From Robertmurraya korlensis NBRC 107688 (GTDB lineage Bacteria > Bacillota > Bacilli > Bacillales > Cytobacillaceae): a stretch of DNA of 47,536 nt. The stretch covers positions 1 to 47,536 of the forward strand of contig NZ_BCVH01000029.1 in NCBI RefSeq assembly GCF_001591645.1, given 5' to 3'. This document shows positions 1-9,223 of this stretch, piece by piece. The position numbers and the translations under genes were made by a program. Numbering within the stretch: the first letter of the stretch is position 1; each line of letters opens with the position of its first letter. A model generated the notes under the pieces. That model was given only the letters and a program-made list of their open reading frames with translations, was not told the origin of the DNA and did no database searches.

Positions 1-98
1 TACCATTTCGCCATTGTCAACTTCTACGAAAAACTTTTTTAATTGTTAATTTTTCAAGGTGTTGTTGGCTACTTGTATTACTATATCACCTTTATTCG

Positions 99-120
99 CA
101 GAAGTCAACTTCTGTTTTTT
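99..120 (+). terminator. Candidate intrinsic terminator
   Basis: CAGAAG and CTTCTG form a short stem around a four-base loop, followed directly by six T on the plus strand. It would end a plus-strand gene lying left of the window. The stem is short, so the call is tentative. I see no supportable gene in bases 1-220. Confidence 0.4.
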
Positions 121-220
121 ATTCTTTTGATTAAAGTTCCTCATCAACTAATAAGCTCTTCATGAGGACGGATTCTCATTTTACAAAATAGCTACACATA
201 AAGCAATACTTTTCTTCACT

Positions 221-252
221 AAAAAACGACTGCTTCTATGAAACAGTCGTTT
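221..252 (-). terminator. Intrinsic terminator of the aldo/keto reductase gene
   Basis: AACGACTG (225-232) pairs with CAGTCGTT (244-251). Read on the minus strand, the stem is followed by a T run (complement of the A run at 221-226). It lies just past the stop codon of the aldo/keto reductase. Confidence 0.75.
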
Positions 253-259
253 CCCGTTA

Positions 260-1084
260 TTATCTCTTGTTAAACTCGTTAGGGTTTGGACCTTTGCGTC
301 GGTTACGATTGATACCATTGATTTGTTCCATCTCTTCTGAAGAAAGCTCAAAATCAAATACATCAATATTTTCTTGAATTCTAGAAGGTGTCACAGATTT
401 AGGTATTACAATTGAATTATTTTGTAGATGCCATCTTAATACGACTTGAGCAGGCGTTTTACTATGTGACTCAGCTAGTTTAATAATCACATCATCTTGT
501 AGTACTTCTCCACCTTGGTCAAGAGGGCTCCATGCTTCTACGAAGATGTCATGCTTAGCGCAAAACTCTTTTAATTCATTTTGTGCTAAATATGGGTGGC
601 ACTCAATTTGGTTTAAGACTGGCTTTACTTCACATTCGTTAAGTAGTCTCTCTAAATGCGCAATTTCAAAATTACACACACCAATTGCTTTAACCTTTCC
701 ATCATGGTAAAGCTTTTCCATTGCCTTAAATGTTTCAACATATGTATCGTGTTCTGGTGTAGGCCAATGAATTAAGTATAAATCAATATAATCTAGACCT
801 AACTTTTTCAGACTTAATTCAAAAGCTTCTATTGTGCTTTCGTAACCTTGGTCACTATTCCAAACCTTCGTTGTAATGAATAATTCTTCACGGGGTACAT
901 TGGATTCCTTAATCGCTTTTCCTACACCCTCTTCGTTTCCATAAATCATAGCGGTATCGATGGAACGGTAACCTGCTTCAATCGCAGCCGTTACGGCAGC
1001 TGTAGCCTCGTCATCTTTCACTTGCCAAACACCGAAACCAAGCTGTGGCATTTTTACACCATTGTTCAACGTTACAAAGTTCAT
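260..1084 (-). CDS. Aldo/keto reductase
   Basis: NADPH-dependent reductase of aldehydes and ketones, of the cytosolic AKR5-like bacterial group (about 275 aa, normal length). With numbering from the first possible Met (base 1090), the catalytic tetrad is visible as Asp45, Tyr50 (IDTAMIY), Lys75 (TTKVW) and His108 (LIHWP). The C-terminal NADP-binding part contains IPKSVTP. The first ATG is one base from AAAGGAG, while the third codon ATG has a seven-base spacing, so I place the start at 1084. It is divergent from a HxlR-family regulator across about 160 bp. Divergent pairs of this kind usually encode a stress-inducible reductase and its repressor. The natural substrate cannot be read from the sequence. 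Confidence 0.9.
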   Translation of the reverse strand: MNFVTLNNGVKMPQLGFGVWQVKDDEATAAVTAAIEAGYRSIDTAMIYGNEEGVGKAIKESNVPREELFITTKVWNSDQGYESTIEAFELSLKKLGLDYIDLYLIHWPTPEHDTYVETFKAMEKLYHDGKVKAIGVCNFEIAHLERLLNECEVKPVLNQIECHPYLAQNELKEFCAKHDIFVEAWSPLDQGGEVLQDDVIIKLAESHSKTPAQVVLRWHLQNNSIVIPKSVTPSRIQENIDVFDFELSSEEMEQINGINRNRRKGPNPNEFNKR

Positions 1085-1245
1085 ATTCATTCTCCTTTAA
1101 GAAAGATTTACTTGATAACCTTGGAAGAAAATAGATTTCCTTGTTAATTTTAATAAAGATAATTTAAAATTTAAAGTAGTCAAATGTTTTTAATATAGTC
1201 ACCTATTATTAACTTAGTATAAAAATGATACTGGGAGTTGAAGTT

Positions 1246-1548
1246 TTGAAGGATCCAGCATGTTCAATTGAGAAAACGTTAGAGATTATCGGAAACAAGT
1301 GGTCATTCCTTGTTCTAAGGGAATTATATGATGGCACAAAACGCTTTAATGAACTAAGAAGGTCGATTGAGGGCATTAGCCCTAATGCACTTACCTCCAC
1401 TTTAAAGCACTTAGAACAAAAAGAAGTCGTTAAACGAAAAGCAATTCCTACTGTACCTGTTACAGTTGAATATTCTCTTACCGAGAAGGGTCAATCATTT
1501 AATAGCGTGTTAAAAGAAATGAAAAAGTGGGCAAGAGAATGGGGCTAA
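1246..1548 (+). CDS. HxlR-family winged-helix transcriptional regulator
   Basis: Small MarR-like DNA-binding protein of the HxlR group, about 100 aa. The motif CSIEKTLEIIGNKWSFLVLR followed by RFNELRR and ISPNALTSTLKHLE is typical of the family. I prefer the TTG start at 1246: GGGAG at 1233-1237 lies eight bases upstream, whereas the ATG at 1225 has no ribosome site. With that start the conserved N-terminal cysteine is Cys6, the position of the redox-sensing cysteine in YodB/CatR-type relatives. Its likely target is its own promoter and that of the divergent aldo/keto reductase, giving a response to electrophiles or aldehydes. This is inference from arrangement. Confidence 0.88.
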   Translation: MKDPACSIEKTLEIIGNKWSFLVLRELYDGTKRFNELRRSIEGISPNALTSTLKHLEQKEVVKRKAIPTVPVTVEYSLTEKGQSFNSVLKEMKKWAREWG

Positions 1549-1614
1549 TATCTTCGGTCAACCACACCTCCGAATAATAGTTTGATCTACCTTATTCTAA
1601 TTATCCTTTCTATT

Positions 1615-1651
1615 AGAAATAACAATAACTGTAGAGCAATGCTCTACAGTT
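1615..1651 (-). terminator. Intrinsic terminator of the nhaC-family gene
   Basis: AACTGTAGAGC (1627-1637) pairs perfectly with GCTCTACAGTT (1641-1651) around a three-base loop. On the minus strand a T-rich tract follows. It lies six bases past the stop codon of the antiporter gene and may also stop the convergent HxlR transcript. Confidence 0.7.
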
Positions 1652-1656
1652 CATTA

Positions 1657-3090
1657 TTAAAACGAAGTAGTTGCTTGAACCTTTTCAGTTCCGGCTGGCT
1701 CAATTATTTCTTCCGATGGTAGCTTTTCTATTTTAAATCCTGTATACGCATAGATAATTGCCACAATTGGACTGATTATACAAAGCAGCGCGTATGGCGC
1801 ATATTGAAAGGTGGATACTCCAAGGGTAGCGGTCATAAATGCGCCACATGTGTTCCATGGAACTAGAGGAGAGGTCATCGTCCCCGCATCTTCTAGTGTT
1901 CGAGATAAGTTCTTTGGATGCAGGCCACGCTTACGGTAGGCAGTTAAGTACATTCTACCTGGCAGTAGAATTGATAGGTACTGATCACATGCGACAATGT
2001 TAGCAGTGATACAGGTCGCTACCGTTGTTGTAATTAAACTACCTGTTGATTTGGCCATTCTTAATAGGCTTGTCACAAGTGTATTCATCACTCCACTTGT
2101 TTCTAAAATCCCTCCAAAGCTCATCGCAATCATAACGAGAGATACAGTGTACATCATCGCTTCCGTTCCGCCATTGTTAAGCAAATTATCCAATACTTCA
2201 TTGCCTGTTTCCATTTCAAAGCCATATACCATAATCGATAAAATACTGCCGATTGACTCACCCTGAACAGTGATGGCAACAATCCCCCCTAGAATTGATC
2301 CAATAACAAGGCCTGGGATCGCGGGTGTTTTCATAGCAATAATCCCAAGAACAATAACAGGAATTAGGAGTAACCAAGGACTGATAATGAAAATATCAGC
2401 TAACTCTTGTTGAAGAGTTGCAATGTCATTCACACCAGCTCCTTTTCCTTTAAACGTAAGGCCGATAAAAAAATAAATGACAACGGAGAGGACAAGGGCT
2501 GGTATCGTCGTATAAAGCATATGCCGTATATGGTCAAAGAGTTGAACACCCGTGATCCCAGGTGCCATATTCGTTGTTTCAGACAAAGGAGAAATTTTAT
2601 CCCCAAAGTAACAGCCAGAGATGACGGCCCCAGCCACCATAGCTGGATTAATACCTAAACCAATTCCAACTCCCATAATAGCAATCCCTATTGTTCCTGC
2701 AGCTGTCCATGCATTTCCCGAAGCGATAGCTACTACACTACAAATGATGGCGGCAGCTGGGAGGAAATAGGTTGGAGATAGTATATCTAACCCGTAGTAA
2801 ATCATGGTCGGAACAATTCCGCCTGCTAACCACGTCCCAATAATGGTACCAATAATCATTAAGATTAATAAGGCTTGGAGTGCCAGAGATACTGCTTTGA
2901 TAATCCCTTGCTCAAGCTCTCGCCAAGTATATCCTAAATAAATGGATACTAGTGAGGCCACAGTGGCACTAAGCAAGAGGGGAATATGTGGATCTGCTTC
3001 AAACATGAAAATTCCTGTAAATAAAAATACAATCATGGCTCCGATTGGAATCAAAGCAACTGCTAGTGATGGCTGTTTCTTTTCTTTCAT
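1657..3090 (-). CDS. NhaC-family Na+/H+ antiporter-like transporter
   Basis: Integral membrane protein of about 477 aa with roughly 11-12 hydrophobic segments. Family signatures include GNAWTAAGTIGIAIMG, GCYFGDKISPLSETTNMA and the late segment SRTLEDAGTMTSPLVPWNTC, all typical of the NhaC/MleN group. The ATG at 3090 is chosen because AAGAGGG lies six bases upstream. The longer reading would run into a sigma-54 promoter at 3134-3150. The gene has its own sigma-54 promoter matching that of the putrescine/GABA operon, so it probably serves the same pathway. NhaC relatives can exchange organic substrates (MleN: malate/lactate with Na+/H+), so import of GABA or putrescine, or cation balance during amine breakdown, are both possible. 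The substrate is not proven. Confidence 0.88.
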   Translation of the reverse strand: MKEKKQPSLAVALIPIGAMIVFLFTGIFMFEADPHIPLLLSATVASLVSIYLGYTWRELEQGIIKAVSLALQALLILMIIGTIIGTWLAGGIVPTMIYYGLDILSPTYFLPAAAIICSVVAIASGNAWTAAGTIGIAIMGVGIGLGINPAMVAGAVISGCYFGDKISPLSETTNMAPGITGVQLFDHIRHMLYTTIPALVLSVVIYFFIGLTFKGKGAGVNDIATLQQELADIFIISPWLLLIPVIVLGIIAMKTPAIPGLVIGSILGGIVAITVQGESIGSILSIMVYGFEMETGNEVLDNLLNNGGTEAMMYTVSLVMIAMSFGGILETSGVMNTLVTSLLRMAKSTGSLITTTVATCITANIVACDQYLSILLPGRMYLTAYRKRGLHPKNLSRTLEDAGTMTSPLVPWNTCGAFMTATLGVSTFQYAPYALLCIISPIVAIIYAYTGFKIEKLPSEEIIEPAGTEKVQATTSF

Positions 3091-3133
3091 TATCATCCCT
3101 CTTTCAATATAAAATAGATTGCTATTTTTATAT

Positions 3134-3150
3134 TGCAATTTCCGTGCCAG
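3134..3150 (-). promoter_or_regulatory. Sigma-54 promoter of nhaC
   Basis: Read on the minus strand: CTGGCACGGAAATTGCA. The invariant GG (3148-3147) and GC (3136-3135) are exactly 12 bp apart, and the flanking TGGCAC and TTGCA match consensus. Predicted transcript start is near 3123, about 33 bp before the ATG at 3090. Confidence 0.9.
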
Positions 3151-3205
3151 ATGTAATATTCTTAATTTTCTGTTATCAACTTCCTTTCTCCTGCTTGATT
3201 AGAAA

Positions 3206-3242
3206 GCAATTCTGCATAATCCATTCAATTTTGCATAGTTAG
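3206..3242. promoter_or_regulatory. Candidate enhancer (UAS) pair for the sigma-54 activator
   Basis: Two copies of a shared element, CAATTCTGCATAA (from 3207) and CAATTTTGCATAG (from 3226), lie 19 bp apart and about 83-119 bp upstream of the predicted nhaC start. The same element occurs upstream of the other two sigma-54 promoters in the window. Its role as a binding site for the 709-aa activator is inferred. Confidence 0.6.
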
Positions 3243-3255
3243 CTTTTTCCACATC

Positions 3256-3290
3256 AAAAAAACCTAGTTCCGTATAGAAACCAGGTTTTT
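3256..3290 (-). terminator. Intrinsic terminator of the putrescine/GABA operon
   Basis: Arms 3261-3271 and 3277-3287 pair with two G-U pairs on the minus strand, followed by a run of T. It sits ten bases past the gabD stop and separates this operon from nhaC. Confidence 0.8.
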
Positions 3291-3299
3291 AAGCACTCT

Positions 3300-4763
3300 T
3301 TATATATTTAGTCCAATGGAAATATATTTTACCTCTAGGAACTCTTCTAGACCGTGATGGCCCCCTTCTCGACCTAACCCACTTTCTTTATAACCCCCAA
3401 ATGGTGCTTGAGCCGTTGACGGAAGACCATCATTTAAGCCGATTATTCCGTATTCAAGCTCCTCGGTGATCCGGAAGGCACGACTTAGGTTTTCGGTAAA
3501 CACATAGGCAGCTAAGCCGTAGACCGTATTATTGGCTCTCTCAATCACTTCCTCTTCTGTTTGAAAGGTAGCAATGGCTGCTAGTGGTCCAAAAATTTCT
3601 TCTTCAATGCACATCATTTGATCATTCACATTTGTGAGAATCGTTGGTGGAAAGAAGAATCCTTCTTCCCCATCTTGCTTATCTCCTTGATACACAATCT
3701 TTCCACCTTTATCAATCGCATCTTCAAGAATTTCATTTACTTTATCTACAGCAGGTTGATCAATAAGGGGACCGATATCAATTCCTTCTTTTATACCGTT
3801 ACCGATTTTAAGTTTGCTTAGTTCATTTTTAAAGAGTTCGACAAATGGATCGAGAACCGATTCTTGAACGTAGATACGGTTCGTACAAATACATGTTTGA
3901 CCGGCATTCCGAAACTTTGAAGCCAGTAACCCTTTGGCCGCTTTCTCTAAGTCCGCATCGTCCATGACGATAAAAGGAGCGTTTCCGCCTAATTCTAGGG
4001 AAATCTTCTTCACCGTATCAGCAGCGCCTCTCATAAGTACCTTCCCTACTTCAGTTGAGCCCGTAAAGGTAAGCTTACGAACGCGTGAATCCTTTAACCA
4101 AGCATCGCCAATTTCTTTTGATTTCCCGGTTACCACGTTAAATACCCCAGCTGGAATGCCTGCTTTTCCCGCTAACTCCGCTAGTTTCAGAGCAGTTAGT
4201 GGCGTTTGCTGAGCGGGTTTGACCACCACCGTACAGCCTGCGGCAAGAGCGGGGGCAACCTTTCTTGTGATCATCGCAGCTGGGAAATTCCATGGAGTAA
4301 TCGCTGCAACAACCCCAACTGGTTCTTTTCTAACTAAGATACGCTTATTTGGATGCGTTGCTGGAATGGTTTCTCCATAAATTCTCTTTCCTTCTTCGGC
4401 ATACCAAGAAAGAAAGCTATTGGCATAGTTCACTTCACCTATTGCTTCATTAACAGGCTTTCCTTGCTCCAGTGTCATCAATGTCCCAATTTCTACTTTA
4501 TGCTCATCAATAAGATGGAACCATTTCATAAGCATCTGACTGCGTTCGTCTGCGGTTTTTTTCGACCAAGCTTTAAAGGCCTTATGAGCGGCATCTACTG
4601 CAGCCTTCGCTTCCAATGTTCCTCCATTTGGAATCCTGCCAATCACTTCTTTTGTCGCGGGGTTCATAACATGAATAAAATCCTCGCATTCGTCACCAAC
4701 CCATTGGCCATCAATATACATTTTGTATAGATGCTGTTTTTGAAAAGCGATATTCGAACTCAT
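3300..4763 (-). CDS. gabD: Succinate-semialdehyde dehydrogenase
   Basis: Cytosolic NAD(P)-dependent aldehyde dehydrogenase, 487 aa, the usual GabD length. It oxidises succinate semialdehyde to succinate, the last step of GABA breakdown. Visible family features are ITPWNFP, the cofactor region FTGSTEVGK, the general base Glu257 in LELGGNAP, and catalytic Cys291 in GQTCICTNR with the nearby Cys293 typical of GabD. The tail has the FGGYKESGLGREGG motif. It is the last gene of the four-gene operon, 15 bp after gabT, and is followed by a terminator. Specificity for succinate semialdehyde is inferred from family resemblance and from the adjacent GABA aminotransferase. Confidence 0.92.
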   Translation of the reverse strand: MSSNIAFQKQHLYKMYIDGQWVGDECEDFIHVMNPATKEVIGRIPNGGTLEAKAAVDAAHKAFKAWSKKTADERSQMLMKWFHLIDEHKVEIGTLMTLEQGKPVNEAIGEVNYANSFLSWYAEEGKRIYGETIPATHPNKRILVRKEPVGVVAAITPWNFPAAMITRKVAPALAAGCTVVVKPAQQTPLTALKLAELAGKAGIPAGVFNVVTGKSKEIGDAWLKDSRVRKLTFTGSTEVGKVLMRGAADTVKKISLELGGNAPFIVMDDADLEKAAKGLLASKFRNAGQTCICTNRIYVQESVLDPFVELFKNELSKLKIGNGIKEGIDIGPLIDQPAVDKVNEILEDAIDKGGKIVYQGDKQDGEEGFFFPPTILTNVNDQMMCIEEEIFGPLAAIATFQTEEEVIERANNTVYGLAAYVFTENLSRAFRITEELEYGIIGLNDGLPSTAQAPFGGYKESGLGREGGHHGLEEFLEVKYISIGLNI

Positions 4764-4778
4764 CTACTTACCCTCTCT

Positions 4779-6128
4779 TTATATATATTGGGGAGATAAA
4801 ACAGCCTCTAAGGATTCTTCTAAAATGAATAATCCTTCTTCAAGCTGCTCATCTGAAATCGTTAAAGGCATTAATAGTCTAATCACATTCCCAAAAATCC
4901 CTGCACTAAGTAATAGCAATCCTCTATTAGTCGCCTCTCGAACAATACGACTAACTAGTTCCTTGTCCGGCTGTTTAGATGTCTTATCCTTTACCATTTC
5001 AAATGCACACATCGCTCCTAAGCCACGGATGCCATCCACTTGCTCAAATCGATCAGACCATTGTTGAAACTTGTTCATTACTATTCTACCAATTCGTTCC
5101 GCTCGTACATTCAATTGTTCTTCTTCTATAATATCTAGGACCGCGAGAGCTGCTTGGCAGCCTAATGGGCTTCCTGCATACGTTCCACCGATTTCTCCTG
5201 GCAGGCTCACATTCATAATCTCTTCTCGCCCAATCACTCCGCTGATTGGAACACCAGCTGCCATAGACTTCGAAATAGTGATGAGATCTGGTTCCACACC
5301 AAAATGGTCAATCGCAAAGTAACGGCCCGTTCGTCCAAAGCCCGTTTGAATTTCATCTGCAATAAATAATATTCCGTGCTCCTTACAAATAGTATACACA
5401 CGCTGTACAAATTCACGGCTTGGTATGATAAAGCCTCCCTCTCCTTGCACCGGCTCCATCACAACAGCCGCAATCGTTTCTGGTGCGACCTCCGCTAATA
5501 GGAACTGCTCGAACTGCTGAATGATGTATTCATGATACTGCTCTTCATTCATTCCATTTGGCTTCCGGTACTCATATGGATAAGGAGCTTTATATACCTC
5601 TGGTGCAAAAGGTCCAAATTCATATTTATAAGGCTTTACTTTACTAGTCATTGTCATTGTCATTAACGTACGGCCATGAAACCCTCTCGTAAATGAGACA
5701 ATTCCTTGTCTTTTCGTGTATTTTCTAGCAATCTTTACTGCATTTTCCACGGCTTCTGCCCCACTGTTAAAAAAGGCTGCTTGCTTTGGAAATTTGCCTG
5801 GAGCGAGCTCTGTTAACTTTTCCGCCAATGTGATATAAGACTCATACATCATGACGTTAAAACCGGTATGAACAAAGTCTTCCACTTGTCTCTTCAAAGC
5901 CTGAACAACCTTTGGGTGGGAATGACCAACATTGATCGTTCCAATAGCACCAGCAAAGTCGATAAATGTATTTCCATCAATATCCTCTACTAGTGCTCCT
6001 TCCGCCTTATGAACAAAAGCAGCACAATTATTACTAATTCCTTGTGGAACGACTCTTTTCCTTCTTTCTAATAATGCTTGTGATTTAGGCCCTGGAATAG
6101 ACGTCTTTACTTGGGCAAATTTTTTCAC
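4779..6128 (-). CDS. gabT: 4-aminobutyrate aminotransferase
   Basis: Class III PLP-dependent aminotransferase, 449 aa. It moves the amino group of GABA to 2-oxoglutarate, giving succinate semialdehyde and glutamate. The PLP lysine is Lys287 in ISKSMAAGVP. The cofactor aspartate is Asp258 in IADEIQTGFGRTG. The substrate region FNSGAEAVENAVKIARK and the RGFHGRT motif are present. The start codon is GTG at 6128 with AAGGAAGG upstream. A perfect 10-bp hairpin lies between the upstream aminotransferase gene and this one. The glutamate it makes can be recycled by the co-regulated glutamate dehydrogenase encoded at 12-13.3 kb. Confidence 0.93.
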   Translation of the reverse strand: MKKFAQVKTSIPGPKSQALLERRKRVVPQGISNNCAAFVHKAEGALVEDIDGNTFIDFAGAIGTINVGHSHPKVVQALKRQVEDFVHTGFNVMMYESYITLAEKLTELAPGKFPKQAAFFNSGAEAVENAVKIARKYTKRQGIVSFTRGFHGRTLMTMTMTSKVKPYKYEFGPFAPEVYKAPYPYEYRKPNGMNEEQYHEYIIQQFEQFLLAEVAPETIAAVVMEPVQGEGGFIIPSREFVQRVYTICKEHGILFIADEIQTGFGRTGRYFAIDHFGVEPDLITISKSMAAGVPISGVIGREEIMNVSLPGEIGGTYAGSPLGCQAALAVLDIIEEEQLNVRAERIGRIVMNKFQQWSDRFEQVDGIRGLGAMCAFEMVKDKTSKQPDKELVSRIVREATNRGLLLLSAGIFGNVIRLLMPLTISDEQLEEGLFILEESLEAVLSPQYI

Positions 6129-6151
6129 GGACTCGGCACCTTCCTTAACGG

Positions 6152-6175
6152 AAAAAGGAGGCTTCCCTCCTTTTT
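6152..6175 (-). terminator. Intergenic hairpin between patA and gabT
   Basis: AAAAAGGAGG and CCTCCTTTTT form a perfect 10-bp stem around a four-base loop, symmetric for both strands. It lies inside the operon in a 61-bp gap, so it is more likely a partial terminator or an RNA processing/stability element than a full stop. One arm contains a GGAGG sequence. Confidence 0.6.
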
Positions 6176-6189
6176 CTCTTCTATGTTTT

Positions 6190-7581
<1,392 letters not shown>

Positions 7582-9054
7582 TTATTTTGAAAACCAGCCA
7601 ATGGGTTCGACTTGTAAATTAACATTAATCTGCTTAATCTCTTGGAATGTCTCTAGACCGTACGTTCCAAGCGCGCGTCCAAAACCACTTTGCTTATATC
7701 CGCCCCAAGGAGCTTCGTTGTAAGTATTATGGTAGGTATTGATCCAGGTAATTCCTGCTCGTAATTGTTTGACGACACGGAATGCCTTCGCTCCATCCTT
7801 CGTAAACACTGCTCCTGCTAGTCCATAATCCGTTCCATTTGCTAAAGCAATGGCTTCCTTCTCATCTTTGAACTTTTCGATTACAACAATTGGACCGAAG
7901 ATCTCCTCTTGAACAATTCTCATGTCAAGAAGTGTATCAACGAAAACCGTTGGCTCGACAAAGTATCCCCCTTGCAAACCCTCTTTCTCGATTCGCTTGC
8001 CCCCACAAACCAACCGAGCTCCTTCGTTCTTTCCAATCTCTATATAAGATAGAACTCTTTCCAAATGCTCTTTGCTCACTAAAGGACCCATTTCTACCTC
8101 TGGATCATTACCTGGACCAACCTTGATTTGATTGGCGCGATCAACAAAGCGAGAAACAAATTTGTCGTAAATCTCTTCTTCTACTAAAATACGAGAACCT
8201 GCTGCACAAATTTGCCCTGCCCCTGCGTATATACCAAACAATGCATAATCTACTGCTGTTTCAAAATCAGCATCAGCAAACACAAGATTTGGGGATTTTC
8301 CTCCAAGCTCTAACGATAATTTTTTTAGGCTGTCTGCTGCTACCTTCATAATTTGTTTCCCTGTCTTTGTTCCGCCTGTGAATGAGACAAGGTCAACGTC
8401 CTTGCTCTCTGCTATGGCATTCCCAACAACATCACCAGACCCCATTACCATATTAGCAACGCCTTTTGGTAACCCTACCTCTTCAAAGATCTCGAATAAC
8501 CTCGTCGGGGTAACCGGAGTCACTTCAGAAGGCTTGTAAACAACCGAGTTCCCTGCCGCAAGTGCCGGTGCTAGCTTCCAAACACTTAATAATAAAGGAT
8601 AGTTCCACGGAACGATTAACCCACAAACTCCGACTGGTTCACGGACGACGATCCCTTGAACCGGATCGGAGACTGGATATGTCTCACCATTAGGCTTTGT
8701 AATTAAGCCCGCATAATAACGGAAGCATGCAGCGGCATCTGCCACATCAAAGCCAGCTTCTCTTAATGGTTTGCCATTGTCTAAGGTTTCTAGTTCGGCT
8801 AACTCCTCTGCTCGCTCCTCCATTTTTTCCGCGATTTTAAATAAATAGGCCGCTCGTTCAGCTGGAGGAGTTTGTGACCATATCCCACTTTCAAAGCTGG
8901 ACTTCGCAATCTGTATGGCTTCTTTTACATCTTCGATTGTTCCTTCAGCTGCTTGGGCAATCACTTCGCCTGTTGCTGGATTATAAATATCACGTGTTTC
9001 TTTATTTTGTGATTCTCTCCATTCACCATTGATATACATCTTTAACGCATGCAT
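7582..9054 (-). CDS. 4-aminobutanal (gamma-aminobutyraldehyde) dehydrogenase-like aldehyde dehydrogenase
   Basis: NAD-dependent aldehyde dehydrogenase, 490 aa from the ATG at 9054. Visible features are VPWNYPLLLS, FTGGTKTGK, general base Glu249 in LELGGKSPN, and catalytic Cys283 in GAGQICAAGSR. The tail is APWGGYKQSGFGR. The family includes betaine-aldehyde and aminobutyraldehyde dehydrogenases. The adjacent putrescine aminotransferase makes 4-aminobutanal the natural assignment, giving GABA for gabT. The upstream reading to 9129 is rejected because AGGAGG at 9064-9069 serves the ATG at 9054 and the longer frame would overlap the sigma-54 promoter. It is the first gene of the operon. Confidence 0.87.
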   Translation of the reverse strand: MHALKMYINGEWRESQNKETRDIYNPATGEVIAQAAEGTIEDVKEAIQIAKSSFESGIWSQTPPAERAAYLFKIAEKMEERAEELAELETLDNGKPLREAGFDVADAAACFRYYAGLITKPNGETYPVSDPVQGIVVREPVGVCGLIVPWNYPLLLSVWKLAPALAAGNSVVYKPSEVTPVTPTRLFEIFEEVGLPKGVANMVMGSGDVVGNAIAESKDVDLVSFTGGTKTGKQIMKVAADSLKKLSLELGGKSPNLVFADADFETAVDYALFGIYAGAGQICAAGSRILVEEEIYDKFVSRFVDRANQIKVGPGNDPEVEMGPLVSKEHLERVLSYIEIGKNEGARLVCGGKRIEKEGLQGGYFVEPTVFVDTLLDMRIVQEEIFGPIVVIEKFKDEKEAIALANGTDYGLAGAVFTKDGAKAFRVVKQLRAGITWINTYHNTYNEAPWGGYKQSGFGRALGTYGLETFQEIKQINVNLQVEPIGWFSK

Positions 9055-9080
9055 GTTAATCAATCCTCCTTTTTTATTAC

Positions 9081-9100
9081 TAATGCAAGAACCGTGCCAA
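9081..9100 (-). promoter_or_regulatory. Sigma-54 promoter of the putrescine/GABA operon
   Basis: Minus-strand TTGGCACGGTTCTTGCAT is essentially a consensus -24/-12 element, with GG at 9098-9097 and GC at 9086-9085, 12 bp apart. Predicted start is near 9073, leaving a leader of about 19 bases that is mostly the AGGAGG ribosome site. Confidence 0.95.
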
Positions 9101-9138
9101 CACTTTTTGCTTTGAATAGTAGGAATCATTAAAAAAAG

Positions 9139-9181
9139 CTATGCAATTTTGCATAACCCTAGTTACCTTTGCATAACTAAC
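9139..9181. promoter_or_regulatory. Candidate enhancer (UAS) sites of the putrescine/GABA operon
   Basis: TATGCAATTTTGCATA (9140-9155) is a perfect palindrome with 7-bp arms. A second element with arms TAGTTA and TAACTA around CCTTTGCA lies at 9160-9179. They are about 65-108 bp upstream of the predicted start, the usual place for enhancer binding proteins. Both contain the TGCATA half-site shared with the sites near 3.2 and 13.46 kb. Confidence 0.65.
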
Positions 9182-9192
9182 TTTTCTACATA

Positions 9193-9220
9193 AAAATGGC
9201 ACAGACATTTGTCTGTACCA
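9193..9220 (-). terminator. Intrinsic terminator of the sigma-54 activator gene
   Basis: GGCACAGAC (9198-9206) pairs with GTCTGTACC (9211-9219), with one G-U pair on the minus strand, followed there by ATTTTTA. It lies just past the stop of the activator gene. Confidence 0.75.
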
Positions 9221-9223
9221 TTC

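Noticed and set aside
3091-3138. Longer N-terminus for the NhaC-family protein
   Set aside because: The extension overlaps the sigma-54 promoter, and the ATG at 3090 has the well-spaced ribosome site.
4353-4730. A 125-codon plus-strand frame opposite gabD
   Set aside because: It lies wholly inside a clear gene on the other strand, with no family motif; a coding shadow.
9055-9129. Longer N-terminus for the aldehyde dehydrogenase
   Set aside because: It would overlap the sigma-54 promoter and the AGGAGG site that serves the ATG at 9054.
9196-9212. TGGCACAGACATTTG on the plus strand, resembling a sigma-54 -24/-12 element
   Set aside because: The -12 GC is absent at the required spacing, it is one arm of the terminator hairpin, and no plus-strand gene follows.
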